The notes: generated by a model from the letters alone, not told the origin. Counted from the stretch's first letter, positions 1 to 9,750 are shown. The stretch: 64,000 bases of DNA from an uncultured Bacteroidales bacterium (GCA_946184615.1 CAMHFN010000006.1:1-64000); one strand, 5' to 3'. Numbers and translations: made by a program.

Positions 1-2
1 CT

Positions 3-200
3 CGTCGCAGATTCCATGACGATGATGAAAAACCTCGTCGCAGATTCCATGACGATGATGAAAAACCTCGTCGCAGATTCCATGACGACGATGAAAAACC
101 TCATCGTCGTTTCCACGATGACGATGAAAAACCTCGTCGTCGTTTCCACGATGACGACGCAAGACCTCGTCGCAAATTCCATGACGACGACGAAAAACCT
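3..200 (+). repeat. Six tandem 33-bp units encoding RRRFHDDDEKP (in frame with the pseudouridine synthase)
   Basis: Direct reading: units at 3-35, 36-68, 69-101, 102-134, 135-167, 168-200 with a few substitutions (HRRF, DDDARP, RRKF). Confidence 0.95.
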
Positions 201-1022
201 CGTCGCCGTAGCTTTAAAGGTAAAGACCATGAGGAGGAAGAAGCTCCTAAAAGAGGACGCAAAGGCTATGTTCGTGAAAAAGACCCGATGTACGACCGTC
301 CTGCTGCCACAGGTGAGATCCGTTTGAACAAATATCTGGCAGACTGTGGTGTGTGCTCACGCCGCGAAGCCGATGAGCTCATCAAAGCGGGCTGTGTCAC
401 CGTGAATGGCGAAGTCATCACCACCATGGGATACCGTGTGAAGACCTCTGACAGAGTGATGTACGGCGGTCAGACCCTCAACCGCGAGAAGCTCCGTTAC
501 ATCCTGCTCAACAAGCCCAAAGGTTATATCACCACGGCCGATGATCCCGAGGGTCGCGAAACCGTGATGGAACTCGTCCGCAATGCCTGCTCCGAGCGCA
601 TTTTCCCTGTGGGCCGTCTCGACAAGAACACCACCGGCCTACTGTTGCTCACCAATGACGGTGATCTGGCCAAAAAACTCACCCATCCCAGCAGCGAGGT
701 GAGCAAACTCTATCACGTCATCCTCGACAAGCCGCTGACCAAGAACGACATGCTCCGCATTGCCGATGGCATTGAGCTCGACGACGGTTTCATTGCCGCT
801 GACGAGATTGCTTATGACGAAGACGACGAGTCCAAGAAGAGCATTGGCATCCGCCTGCATTCAGGCCGTAACCGCATCGTACGTCGTATTTTCGAGCATC
901 TCGGTTACGACATCGTCAAGCTCGACCGCGTCATGTTCGCCGGCCTCGACAAGTACAAACTGCCTCGCGGCGAATGGCGTTTCCTCAGCGATATGGAAGT
1001 ACGCATGCTCAAGAACCTCTAA
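3..1022 (+). CDS. rluB: RluB/RsuA-family 23S/16S rRNA pseudouridine synthase with N-terminal charged repeat extension (5' end lies upstream of window)
   Basis: The ORF 288-1022 (S4-like IRLNKYLADCGVCSRREADELI; catalytic PVGRLDKNTTGLLLLTNDG) is open upstream in the same frame to base 3, reading (RRRFHDDDEKP)n; no start codon context is visible in the window. Confidence 0.85.
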   Translation, partial: RRRFHDDDEKPRRRFHDDDEKPRRRFHDDDEKPHRRFHDDDEKPRRRFHDDDARPRRKFHDDDEKPRRRSFKGKDHEEEEAPKRGRKGYVREKDPMYDRPAATGEIRLNKYLADCGVCSRREADELIKAGCVTVNGEVITTMGYRVKTSDRVMYGGQTLNREKLRYILLNKPKGYITTADDPEGRETVMELVRNACSERIFPVGRLDKNTTGLLLLTNDGDLAKKLTHPSSEVSKLYHVILDKPLTKNDMLRIADGIELDDGFIAADEIAYDEDDESKKSIGIRLHSGRNRIVRRIFEHLGYDIVKLDRVMFAGLDKYKLPRGEWRFLSDMEVRMLKNL

Positions 1023-2194
1023 TGGACACAAAGCAATTCATAGCTGACCATCTCCATGATGACGTCCGCGAATTGGCTTTGAAATACCACAACGCCAAGG
1101 TCGACATGACCTTGGCGTTGCGTCAAATAGAGGCTCGCCAACTGCTCCAGAAAAAAGTGCCATCGTGGAGTGCCAACGACGAACTTCTCTTCCCTGCCCG
1201 CCTCTCTATCGAGCAATGCTCTTCCGAAGCCACCGCCGGCTATAAGGCTTCTTTAATGCACGGAGATTCTTATGCTGATCTCACTGGCGGATTGGGCATC
1301 GATTGCTTTTTCATTTCACAGAACTTCAAACATACCGACTATATAGAGGCCAATTCGGATCTTTGTGCTTTGGCAAAACATAATTTTAGCGTATTGTTGA
1401 CACCGCGTCTTTCCGAGACAACCGTGATCCACAACGAGTCTGCCGAAGACTTCCTTCGTCACTGCAAACCTTTTGACTGTCTTTTCATCGACCCAGCCCG
1501 ACGCGACAACCATGGACGAAAAACGGTCAGCATCGCCGACTGCACGCCCAATGTGGTCGAATTCCAAGACCTGATGCTTCAGAAAGCCCGCCGTGTGATG
1601 GTCAAGCTTTCCCCCATGCTCGACATCAGCCAAGCCCTGCTAGACCTGCGGCATGTCAAGGAGATCCATGTCGTGGCCGTGGAAAACGAATGCAAGGAAC
1701 TGCTCTTTATTATGGAATCTGGTTTTAATGATGCTCCTTCATTTTCCTGCGTAAACTTGGGAACCAAACAGCCCTCTGTGTCATTTACCACGGATGAAGA
1801 GCGGGAAACAATTCCGATTTATGCTACAGAAATATCGAAATATTTATACGAACCCAACGCAGCTGTGATGAAAGGCGGTTGCTATCGATTGCTGAGCCAA
1901 CGCTACAGGGTTCAAAAACTGCACTGCAACAGCCATCTCTACACTTCAGATCAACTGGTGTCCGACTTTCCCGGCCGCATTTTTGAAGTGGAGGGCTATG
2001 CTCCCTACCACAAAACACTCCTTAAAACCCTGTTGGCTAACGTGAAAAAAGCGAGCATCGCCACCCGCAATTTTCCTTTGAGCGTGGCTGAATTACGAAA
2101 AACCTTGAAGATTACCGATGGCGATCAGGTCTTCCTGTTTGCCACCACCTTGTCGGGAGAACAAAAAATAATTATCAAGACGATTAAAAAATAG
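1022..2194 (+). CDS. Class I SAM-dependent methyltransferase (THUMP-like/RsmD-like domain family of Bacteroidetes)
   Basis: ORF 974-2194; likely start ATG at 1022 overlapping the previous TAA (TAATG). SAM motif YADLTGGLGIDCFFIS; DCLFIDPARRD motif. Confidence 0.75.
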   Translation: MDTKQFIADHLHDDVRELALKYHNAKVDMTLALRQIEARQLLQKKVPSWSANDELLFPARLSIEQCSSEATAGYKASLMHGDSYADLTGGLGIDCFFISQNFKHTDYIEANSDLCALAKHNFSVLLTPRLSETTVIHNESAEDFLRHCKPFDCLFIDPARRDNHGRKTVSIADCTPNVVEFQDLMLQKARRVMVKLSPMLDISQALLDLRHVKEIHVVAVENECKELLFIMESGFNDAPSFSCVNLGTKQPSVSFTTDEERETIPIYATEISKYLYEPNAAVMKGGCYRLLSQRYRVQKLHCNSHLYTSDQLVSDFPGRIFEVEGYAPYHKTLLKTLLANVKKASIATRNFPLSVAELRKTLKITDGDQVFLFATTLSGEQKIIIKTIKK

Positions 2195-2271
2195 AAATAA
2201 TAAGAAGTTGTTTTGATTAAAAAGTCTTATTTTTGTCAAATACAACTTTTCTGCTTTTTATCATCCATTTT

Positions 2272-5200
2272 ATGAAACGCTATTATTCTCTGTTTCTTTT
2301 GCTTATCGCAATAGTGAGTGCAAAAGCCAATCCCGTTAACTCTGAGGTCGCCCGCGAGGTGGGTGCGAAATTCCTTCATGCCAGTGCCTTGATCAAGTCT
2401 GCCGATCCGGCCCAACTTCAGTTGGTCAGCACTTACCGCACGGTTAACAACGATGCAGCATTTTACGTTTTTAACACTTCCAAAGGCTTCGTCATTGTTT
2501 CAGCTGATGACTGCGCTACGCCTATTCTTGGCTATTCCAACGAAAGCGTTTTCACGGTAGATAATGTTCCCATTCAGATGGAAGAATACCTTCAGCGTTT
2601 TGTAGAACAGATACAATACGGCATCGACCATCACCTGACTGCCGATGAACCTACAGCCCGTCAATGGGAACTGGTGCGTACCACAGGTTTCATCTCAGAA
2701 GAAAGGGGCACCACGGCAGTAGCACCCTTATTGACCGACTTCTGGGGGCAAGGTTGTTACTATAACAGTCTTTGTCCTTCTGACGCGAACGGCCCTTGCG
2801 GTCACGTGGTAACGGGTTGTGTCGCCACATCCATGTCCCAGATCCTTCACTACTGGGGCTATCCCGCCCAAGGAACAGGATCACACACCTACACGCCTGA
2901 CGGCTATCCTCAACAAACAGCCAATTTCGGTGCGACAACATACCAATGGAACAACATGCCCAACAGTCTGTGGGATTCGTCGCCATCGGCACAGGTGAAC
3001 GCTATAGCCACTTTGGTATGGCATTGCGGTGTGGCTGTTGAAATGATGTATGGTGCCGGTGGTTCAGGTGCTTATTCCGAAAATGTTCTTCCTTCGTTGG
3101 TGAATTATTTCGGTTATTCCAATGACCTGACAGGTGTATACAAAAACAATTACAGCAATGCCCAATGGTTGACGATGATAAAGAGCAGTCTCAATTTGGG
3201 TCGTCCTGTGCATTACAGCGGCAACGACGGCACGGGGCAATCAGGGCACGCCTTCGTTTGCGACGGATACGACAACAACGATTACCTCCATTTCAACTGG
3301 GGGTGGTATGGCAATTGCAACAATTATTTTGCCTTGGATGCCCTAAACCCTGATGGTTACAACTTTAGCTCGGGAAACTATGCCATCATCAACATTCACC
3401 CGAACACCCCTGTTTATGAAATCAACATCTCGGCGAACCCTGCCAACGCAGGCACAGTGACATTCGGCAACAGGGACGACAAATCATCAACCACTTATGA
3501 CTTCGAGGATGGCACCATGATGGGATGGACCTCGCTCGACGCTGATGGCGACGGCTATGATTGGGTGTCAAGTGCAGATCCTGATCAATACCACAACAGC
3601 GGTGTCAACCTTGCAGGGACAGGACATTATTCTTCTCAAGGCTTTGTGATTTCCGGCTCCTGGAGTAATTCGGCCGGTATTGCTTTGACACCCGACAACT
3701 ATCTTATAGCACCCACCAAAGGTGAATACGGCCAAATCAAGTTTTGGGCCTGCGCCCAAGATGCCAACTATGCCGCTGAGCATTTCGGCGTGGCGGTATC
3801 AACAACAACGGCGACCGCCTCTGCATTCACCACAATACAAGAATGGACCCTGACCGCCAAGGGCGAAAGATACGCTGGACCCCGTGGCAGTCGTGACCAA
3901 GGAGTTTGGTATGAATTCACTGCCGACCTTAGTGCGTACACTGGCCAAGAAATATGGGTTGCCATACGCCACTTCAACTGCACTGACCAATTCATCCTCA
4001 ACGTGGACGATATCACCCTTACGACAGCGGGTAGTGCCTCATATTATCAAGGTGAGTCATGCACAGTGATGGCCACCGCCAACAGTGGCTATACCTTTAA
4101 TAGTTGGAAGGAAAATGGTGCCGTGGTTTCCACCTCAGCCAACTATACTTTCACCGTCAACGGCAACCGCACCTTGGTAGCTAACTTCTCTGTCGGACAG
4201 ACACAACAGTACACAGTCAACATCTCAGCCAACCCCACCAATGGTGGCACTGTGGCTTTCAACAACGGAAGCGGCGGTGAAGAAATCACCTACGATTTTG
4301 AAGATTTATCCATGATGAATTGGACCTCTCTCGATGCCGACAACGACGGTTACGATTGGGTGTCAAGCGCAAACCCATCACAATACCATAATTCGGGTGT
4401 CAACCTTGCGGGAACCGGCCATAACGCTTCTCAAGGTTACGTGATTTCCGGTTCATGGAGCAATCCAGCGGGCGTTGCCTTGACTCCTGACAACTATCTG
4501 GTTTCTCCTTCCAAAGGTAATTACAGCCATATCCGTTTTTATGCTTGTTCTCAAGATGCCCAGTATGCAGCTGAACACTTCGGCGTGGCAGTCTCCACAA
4601 CAACAGCAACTGCCTCGGCATTCACCACCATCCAAGAGTGGACCCTAACCGCCAAGGGCGAAAGATACGCTGGACCCCGTGGCAGTCGTGACCAGGGAAA
4701 CTGGTATGAATTCACTGCCGACCTTAGCGCGTACACTGGCCAAGAGATTTGGGTTGCCATACGCCATTTCAACTGCACAGACCAATTCATCCTCAACGTG
4801 GACGACATCACGCTTACCACCTACAATGGAGGTAGTGCCTCCAGCAGTGCCACGTTCGTCCAAGGCCAGTCCTGTACAGTGACAGCAATGCCCAGCAACG
4901 ACTACACTTTCAGCAACTGGACCGAAAACGGCAATGTGGTTTCCACCTCGGCCAACTATACTTTCACTGTCAACGGCAACCGCACCTTGGTAGCCAATTT
5001 CACTCCTTCCGCCCCACAACCGCAGCAATATACCGTCAGTATTTCAGCCAACCCCACCAATGGTGGCACTGTGGCTTTCAACAACGGAAGCGGCGGTGAA
5101 GAAATCACCTACGATTTTGAAGATTTATCCATGATGAATTGGACCTCTCTCGATGCCGACAACGACGGTTACGATTGGGTGTCAAGCGCAAACCCATCAC

Positions 5201-6750
5201 AATACCATAATTCGGGTGTCAACCTTGCGGGAACCGGCCATAACGCTTCTCAAGGTTACGTGATTTCCGGTTCATGGAGCAATCCAGCGGGCGTTGCCTT
5301 GACTCCTGACAACTATCTGGTTTCTCCTTCCAAAGGTAATTACAGCCATATCCGTTTTTATGCTTGTTCTCAAGATGCCCAGTATGCAGCTGAACACTTC
5401 GGCGTGGCAGTCTCCACAACAACAGCAACTGCCTCGGCATTCACCACCATCCAAGAGTGGACCCTAACCGCCAAGGGCGAAAGATACGCTGGACCCCGTG
5501 GCAGTCGTGACCAGGGAAACTGGTATGAATTCACTGCCGACCTTAGCGCGTACACTGGCCAAGAGATTTGGGTTGCCATACGCCATTTCAACTGCACAGA
5601 CCAATTCATCCTCAACGTGGACGACATCACGCTTACCACCTACAATGGAGGTAGTGCCTCCAGCAGTGCCACGTTCGTCCAAGGCCAGTCCTGTACAGTG
5701 ACAGCAATGCCCAGCAACGACTACACTTTCAGCAACTGGACCGAAAACGGCAATGTGGTTTCCACCTCGGCCAACTATACTTTCACTGTCAACGGCAACC
5801 GCACCTTGGTAGCCAATTTCACTCCTTCCGCCCCACAACCGCAGCAATATACCGTCAGTGTTTCGGCCAACCCTATTGAAGGCGGCATTGTTAGCGGCGG
5901 CGGATTGATTACCGCTGGTCAGTCATGCACCGTAACGGCTACACCCAACAACGACTACACTTTCAGCAACTGGACCGAAAACGGCAATGTGGTTTCCACC
6001 TCGGCCAGCTATACCTTCACGGTCAACGGTGACCGCACGTTAGTGGCCAACTTCACCGTGCAATCCTATACCATTACCGCAACTGCCGATCCCATTGAAG
6101 GAGGCCAAGTCTCTGGGGGTAACACCTATACCATGGGAGATGTTTGTACTCTTTCAGCCACACCGAACACTGGCTATGACTTCGTCAACTGGACTAAAAA
6201 CGGCAATGTGGTGTCAGCCAACAGCTCTTTCAGTTTCAATGTGACAGAAAACGCCGATTACGTGGCTCATTTTTTGCTGCAAACCTTTACCGTCATAGCA
6301 ACTGCTGACCCTGTTGAAGGAGGCGTTATCCAAATTGAAGGCGATACTTATTACGGGGCAACGGTCACTGTAACTGTTCTTCTCAATGAGGAATATTCGT
6401 TCTTGAACTGGACCGAAAACGGTGACATTGTCTCAGAGGATCAGACCTATGAGTTCACACTGCAAGACAACCACAATCTGGTGGCCAACTTGCTTAACAC
6501 AGTTGGAATAGATGAAAAAGCACTTGTTGTCAGGATGTATCCCAATCCTGCCAACGAAAAGCTGATTCTCGAAACCTCCGAGGATTTCAACAGCATTGAA
6601 ATCTATAATGCGATGGGTATTCTGGTTTACAGTCAAAAAGAGGGCTCTGGACGACTGGAAATCCAAACTGGCCAACTATCGTCGGGCACCTACCTCATCC
6701 AGGTGACGACTGACGATACCGTTATTGTAAAAAGGTTCGTAAAAGAGTGA
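2272..6750 (+). CDS. Secreted C10 (streptopain)-family cysteine peptidase with adhesin-like domains, InlB-type B repeats and T9SS C-terminal sorting domain
   Basis: Signal peptide MKRYYSLFLLLIAIVSAKA; GHVVTGCVATSMSQILHYWGYP (Cys) and SGHAFVCDGYDNNDYLHFNWGWYG (His); repeated YTFSNWTENGNVVSTSANYTFTVNGNRTLVANF; C-terminal VRMYPNPANEKLILE...GTYLIQVTTDDTVIVKRFVKE. Confidence 0.85.
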   Translation: MKRYYSLFLLLIAIVSAKANPVNSEVAREVGAKFLHASALIKSADPAQLQLVSTYRTVNNDAAFYVFNTSKGFVIVSADDCATPILGYSNESVFTVDNVPIQMEEYLQRFVEQIQYGIDHHLTADEPTARQWELVRTTGFISEERGTTAVAPLLTDFWGQGCYYNSLCPSDANGPCGHVVTGCVATSMSQILHYWGYPAQGTGSHTYTPDGYPQQTANFGATTYQWNNMPNSLWDSSPSAQVNAIATLVWHCGVAVEMMYGAGGSGAYSENVLPSLVNYFGYSNDLTGVYKNNYSNAQWLTMIKSSLNLGRPVHYSGNDGTGQSGHAFVCDGYDNNDYLHFNWGWYGNCNNYFALDALNPDGYNFSSGNYAIINIHPNTPVYEINISANPANAGTVTFGNRDDKSSTTYDFEDGTMMGWTSLDADGDGYDWVSSADPDQYHNSGVNLAGTGHYSSQGFVISGSWSNSAGIALTPDNYLIAPTKGEYGQIKFWACAQDANYAAEHFGVAVSTTTATASAFTTIQEWTLTAKGERYAGPRGSRDQGVWYEFTADLSAYTGQEIWVAIRHFNCTDQFILNVDDITLTTAGSASYYQGESCTVMATANSGYTFNSWKENGAVVSTSANYTFTVNGNRTLVANFSVGQTQQYTVNISANPTNGGTVAFNNGSGGEEITYDFEDLSMMNWTSLDADNDGYDWVSSANPSQYHNSGVNLAGTGHNASQGYVISGSWSNPAGVALTPDNYLVSPSKGNYSHIRFYACSQDAQYAAEHFGVAVSTTTATASAFTTIQEWTLTAKGERYAGPRGSRDQGNWYEFTADLSAYTGQEIWVAIRHFNCTDQFILNVDDITLTTYNGGSASSSATFVQGQSCTVTAMPSNDYTFSNWTENGNVVSTSANYTFTVNGNRTLVANFTPSAPQPQQYTVSISANPTNGGTVAFNNGSGGEEITYDFEDLSMMNWTSLDADNDGYDWVSSANPSQYHNSGVNLAGTGHNASQGYVISGSWSNPAGVALTPDNYLVSPSKGNYSHIRFYACSQDAQYAAEHFGVAVSTTTATASAFTTIQEWTLTAKGERYAGPRGSRDQGNWYEFTADLSAYTGQEIWVAIRHFNCTDQFILNVDDITLTTYNGGSASSSATFVQGQSCTVTAMPSNDYTFSNWTENGNVVSTSANYTFTVNGNRTLVANFTPSAPQPQQYTVSVSANPIEGGIVSGGGLITAGQSCTVTATPNNDYTFSNWTENGNVVSTSASYTFTVNGDRTLVANFTVQSYTITATADPIEGGQVSGGNTYTMGDVCTLSATPNTGYDFVNWTKNGNVVSANSSFSFNVTENADYVAHFLLQTFTVIATADPVEGGVIQIEGDTYYGATVTVTVLLNEEYSFLNWTENGDIVSEDQTYEFTLQDNHNLVANLLNTVGIDEKALVVRMYPNPANEKLILETSEDFNSIEIYNAMGILVYSQKEGSGRLEIQTGQLSSGTYLIQVTTDDTVIVKRFVKE
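4225..5859 (+). repeat. Near-perfect tandem duplication inside the C10 peptidase gene (816 bp identical copies, period 819 bp)
   Basis: 4225-5040 and 5044-5859 read identically by eye; antisense ORFs in the track also duplicate with an 819-bp offset. A more diverged third copy lies at about 3478-4040. Confidence 0.9.
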
Positions 6751-6772
6751 GTCGTCTGAACGACATTCTCTG

Positions 6773-9307
6773 TTAATGTGCCTCCAACCAATTGTCGCCC
6801 GTATTAATCTCAACGAGGACCGGCACGGAAAGCGGCATCGCATTGACCATCTTTTCGTTGACCATGGCTTTTAGTGTGTCCAGCTCATCGAGACGGGCAT
6901 CGAACACCAATTCGTCGTGGACTTGCAGAATCATCTTCGACTGCAAATGGAGCCGTTCGATCTCCCGTTGAATGCTAACCATAGCGATCTTGATCATATC
7001 GGCTGAGGAACCTTGGATGGGTGCGTTGATAGCATTACGTTCCGCAAAGTTACGCACTGTGGCATTAGTGGCGTTGATGTCGCGCAAATAGCGGCGCCGA
7101 CCCATAATGGTCTCGGCATAGCCTCTTTCTTTGGCAAGGGCGATACTGCGGTTCATGTATTCCTTGATGCCCGCATATTCCTCGAAATATTTCTTGATGA
7201 TGTCCGCCGCTTCGCCACGAGAGATCTCCATACGTTCAGCAAGGCCAAAAGCTGACATGCCGTAGATGATGCCGAAGTTGACCGCTTTGGCGCGGCTACG
7301 TTGCTCTTTGGTAACTTGGTCCATCGGCACATGGAACACCTTGGCAGCGGTGGCGGCATGGATGTCGTGACCAAGTTTAAAATCGTTGACCATGGCCGGA
7401 TCGCCACTAAGATGGGCGATGATACGTAACTCGATTTGTGAATAGTCGGCCGCCATTAAGGTGAACTCAGGTCCTCTGGGCACAAAGGCACGACGTATCT
7501 CACGACCCTTGGCGGTACGAACAGGGATGTTCTGCAAATTGGGGTTGTTGGAACTCAAACGCCCTGTAGCTGTCACGGCTTGGTTGAACGAGGTATGAAT
7601 CAACCCATCCTTAGGATTGATCAGGGCTGGCAGCGCATCGAGATAGGTCGACTTGAGCTTGGTGTAAGATCGGTATTCAAGAATAGTATGGATGATGGGG
7701 TGTTTCCCCGCCAACTTTTGTAGTACCTCCTCCCCTGTGGCATACTGTCCTGTCTTGGTTTTCTTGGCTTTGACATCCAGTTGCATTTTCTCAAAAAGCA
7801 CCTCGCCCAGCTGTTTCGGCGAAGCGATGTTGAACCGCACCCCCGCCATGCCATAAATATCTTCTTCAAGCTGATGGATGTGTTGACCAAACTCCTGACT
7901 GATGCCCTTCAGATTATCGCTGTCAATCTTTACACCGTTATTCTCCATCGTTCCAAGCACCTCTACCAACGGCATCTCCACATCGAAAAACAGGCGATCC
8001 ATCCCATTTTCCTGAAGCAAAGGGAGAAAAACTCTATAAAGCTCAAGGATGGCCTCATCGTTCTCATCGGGATTCCAAAGGTTGCCCATGGGTGAGAGGG
8101 TGCGTTGGAGGTACACCTCGGCGAGGTATTCCAAGGTATGGCGTTGCTCTGGGTCGATAAGGTAGTGAGCGATCATCACATCGAAGACGGGACCCTGAGG
8201 AGTGATACCCTTCCGGCGGAGACCACTGAGAATAGGTTTAAGGTTATAACCCACTTTGGTAAATTCGGGGCTCTCAATGTCAGCACGATGTTCCATCCAT
8301 TGGCTTTCGTCTTGAGAGAGAACGATGGTTAGGGAAGAGTTAGAAGTGTGAAGTGGAGCGTGGGAAGTAGAAAGTTTCCCATTTTCCACTTTCAACTCTT
8401 CTTTTTCCACGACTCCATAATCTCGAATAAAACGTTGTTTGAAGGTGCGGAACTCCAACTCGTCGAAAAGGGCCAGCAAGGCAGGGACATCGGGCGAATT
8501 GATTTCCAACTCTTCCGCATGGAACTCCACTGGAGCGTCAAGCATGATGGTAGCCAAATGTTTGGAAAGCAGACCTTGTTCCGCAAAATTCCTGACATTT
8601 TCAGCTTGTTTTCCTTTCAATTCGTCAACATGGGCGATGACGTTCTCCACACTGCCATATTTACCAATCAGCAGGGAAGCATTTTTCTCGCCGATGCCGG
8701 GGATACCAGGGATGTTGTCCGAGGCGTCGCCCCATAATCCGAGGATATCGATCAATTGCGTCGGAGTGCTGATGCCATAGCGTTCACAGACTTCTTTTGG
8801 ACCCCACACTTGTGCTGGTGCGCCGAATTTGGCCGGTTTGTAAATCAGCACATGGTCAGTAACCAGTTGTCCGAAATCCTTGTCTGGGGTCATCATATAA
8901 GTGATGAATCCTTCTTTTTCCGCTTTGCGTGACAACGTTCCGATGACGTCATCAGCTTCATAACCCTGTGCGGCATAAACCGGAATGTTAAAGCCTTCTA
9001 TTAATCTAATTATATAAGGTATAGAAGCGCGGAGGTCGTCGGGCATGGATTCTCGGTTGGCTTTATACTCGGTATATTCTTGCGTCCTCATGGTAGGCCC
9101 ATGAAGATCGAAGGCCACGCCGATATGGGTCGGTTTCTCATTTCGAAGCACGTCGTATAGGGTGTTCAGGAAGCCCATGACGGCGGAAGTGTTGAGGCCT
9201 TTTGAATTCATAGCTGGACGTCTGTTCATCGCAAAGAACGCCCTGTATATCAAGGCGTATGCATCAAGTAGAAACAGCTTTTTGACAGGTTGATCCATGG
9301 GTAACAA
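6773..9307 (-). CDS. polA: DNA polymerase I (5'-3' exonuclease + polymerase; degenerate 3'-5' exonuclease region)
   Basis: KKLFLLDAYALIYRAFFAMN; TATGRLSSNNPNLQNIPVR; MAADYSQIELRIIAHLSGD; LQVHDELVFD. Confidence 0.95.
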   Translation of the reverse strand: MLPMDQPVKKLFLLDAYALIYRAFFAMNRRPAMNSKGLNTSAVMGFLNTLYDVLRNEKPTHIGVAFDLHGPTMRTQEYTEYKANRESMPDDLRASIPYIIRLIEGFNIPVYAAQGYEADDVIGTLSRKAEKEGFITYMMTPDKDFGQLVTDHVLIYKPAKFGAPAQVWGPKEVCERYGISTPTQLIDILGLWGDASDNIPGIPGIGEKNASLLIGKYGSVENVIAHVDELKGKQAENVRNFAEQGLLSKHLATIMLDAPVEFHAEELEINSPDVPALLALFDELEFRTFKQRFIRDYGVVEKEELKVENGKLSTSHAPLHTSNSSLTIVLSQDESQWMEHRADIESPEFTKVGYNLKPILSGLRRKGITPQGPVFDVMIAHYLIDPEQRHTLEYLAEVYLQRTLSPMGNLWNPDENDEAILELYRVFLPLLQENGMDRLFFDVEMPLVEVLGTMENNGVKIDSDNLKGISQEFGQHIHQLEEDIYGMAGVRFNIASPKQLGEVLFEKMQLDVKAKKTKTGQYATGEEVLQKLAGKHPIIHTILEYRSYTKLKSTYLDALPALINPKDGLIHTSFNQAVTATGRLSSNNPNLQNIPVRTAKGREIRRAFVPRGPEFTLMAADYSQIELRIIAHLSGDPAMVNDFKLGHDIHAATAAKVFHVPMDQVTKEQRSRAKAVNFGIIYGMSAFGLAERMEISRGEAADIIKKYFEEYAGIKEYMNRSIALAKERGYAETIMGRRRYLRDINATNATVRNFAERNAINAPIQGSSADMIKIAMVSIQREIERLHLQSKMILQVHDELVFDARLDELDTLKAMVNEKMVNAMPLSVPVLVEINTGDNWLEAH

Positions 9308-9364
9308 TTTTGGTGTAAAAATAATAAAAAACTTAAAAATTTGGAGTGAATAGAAAAATTTCCT

Positions 9365-9372
9365 TATCTTTG
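9365..9372 (+). promoter_or_regulatory. Bacteroidetes-type -7 box TATCTTTG upstream of acpP
   Basis: TAnnTTTG consensus match about 55 bp upstream of the acpP ATG. Confidence 0.5.
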
Positions 9373-9426
9373 CAGGATATTTTGAAAACGAGAGAATTTT
9401 TATTTTTTAATCAAAAATTGGAAACT

Positions 9427-9672
9427 ATGTCAGAAATTGCAGAAATGATTGTGCCCATGATTGCCGAAAAATTAGGCGTCAACCCATCAGAAGTTACTAT
9501 GGATGCCAGCTTCACCAACGACCTTGGTGCTGACTCCCTCGACACCGTAGAACTGATGCTCGACTTCGAGAAAAAATTCGGTATCGCCATTCCCGATGAT
9601 CAGCAAGAGAACATCGTCACTGTCGGTGACGTGGTCAAACTGATCGAGGAACAACAAAAGCAGAACCATTAA
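9427..9672 (+). CDS. acpP: Acyl carrier protein
   Basis: [18 protein letters not shown]...[24 protein letters not shown] (phosphopantetheine DSL). Start placed at the internal ATG 9427. Confidence 0.95.
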   Translation: MSEIAEMIVPMIAEKLGVNPSEVTMDASFTNDLGADSLDTVELMLDFEKKFGIAIPDDQQENIVTVGDVVKLIEEQQKQNH

Positions 9673-9684
9673 TTTTGAAATTTA

Positions 9685-9736
9685 GAATTAAGAATTTAGA
9701 ATTTTGAGAGTTCTCTTAATTCTAAATTCTTAATTC
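9685..9736. repeat. Inverted repeat/hairpin between acpP and fabF (19-bp perfect arms GAATTAAGAATTTAGAATT / AATTCTAAATTCTTAATTC)
   Basis: Arms 9685-9703 and 9718-9736 are exact reverse complements. Confidence 0.9.
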
Positions 9737-9750
9737 ATAATTCCACCATT

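Noticed and set aside
16-327. ORF MTMMKNLVADSMTMMKNLVADS… as a separate repeat protein
   Set aside because: It is an off-frame reading of the 33-bp repeats. The frame continuous with the pseudouridine synthase (RRRFHDDDEKP) is the plausible one.
4400-5847. Duplicated antisense ORFs (73, 60, 89 and 127 aa) inside the C10 peptidase gene
   Set aside because: They are antisense shadows of a repeated coding region; their duplication just mirrors the 819-bp repeat.
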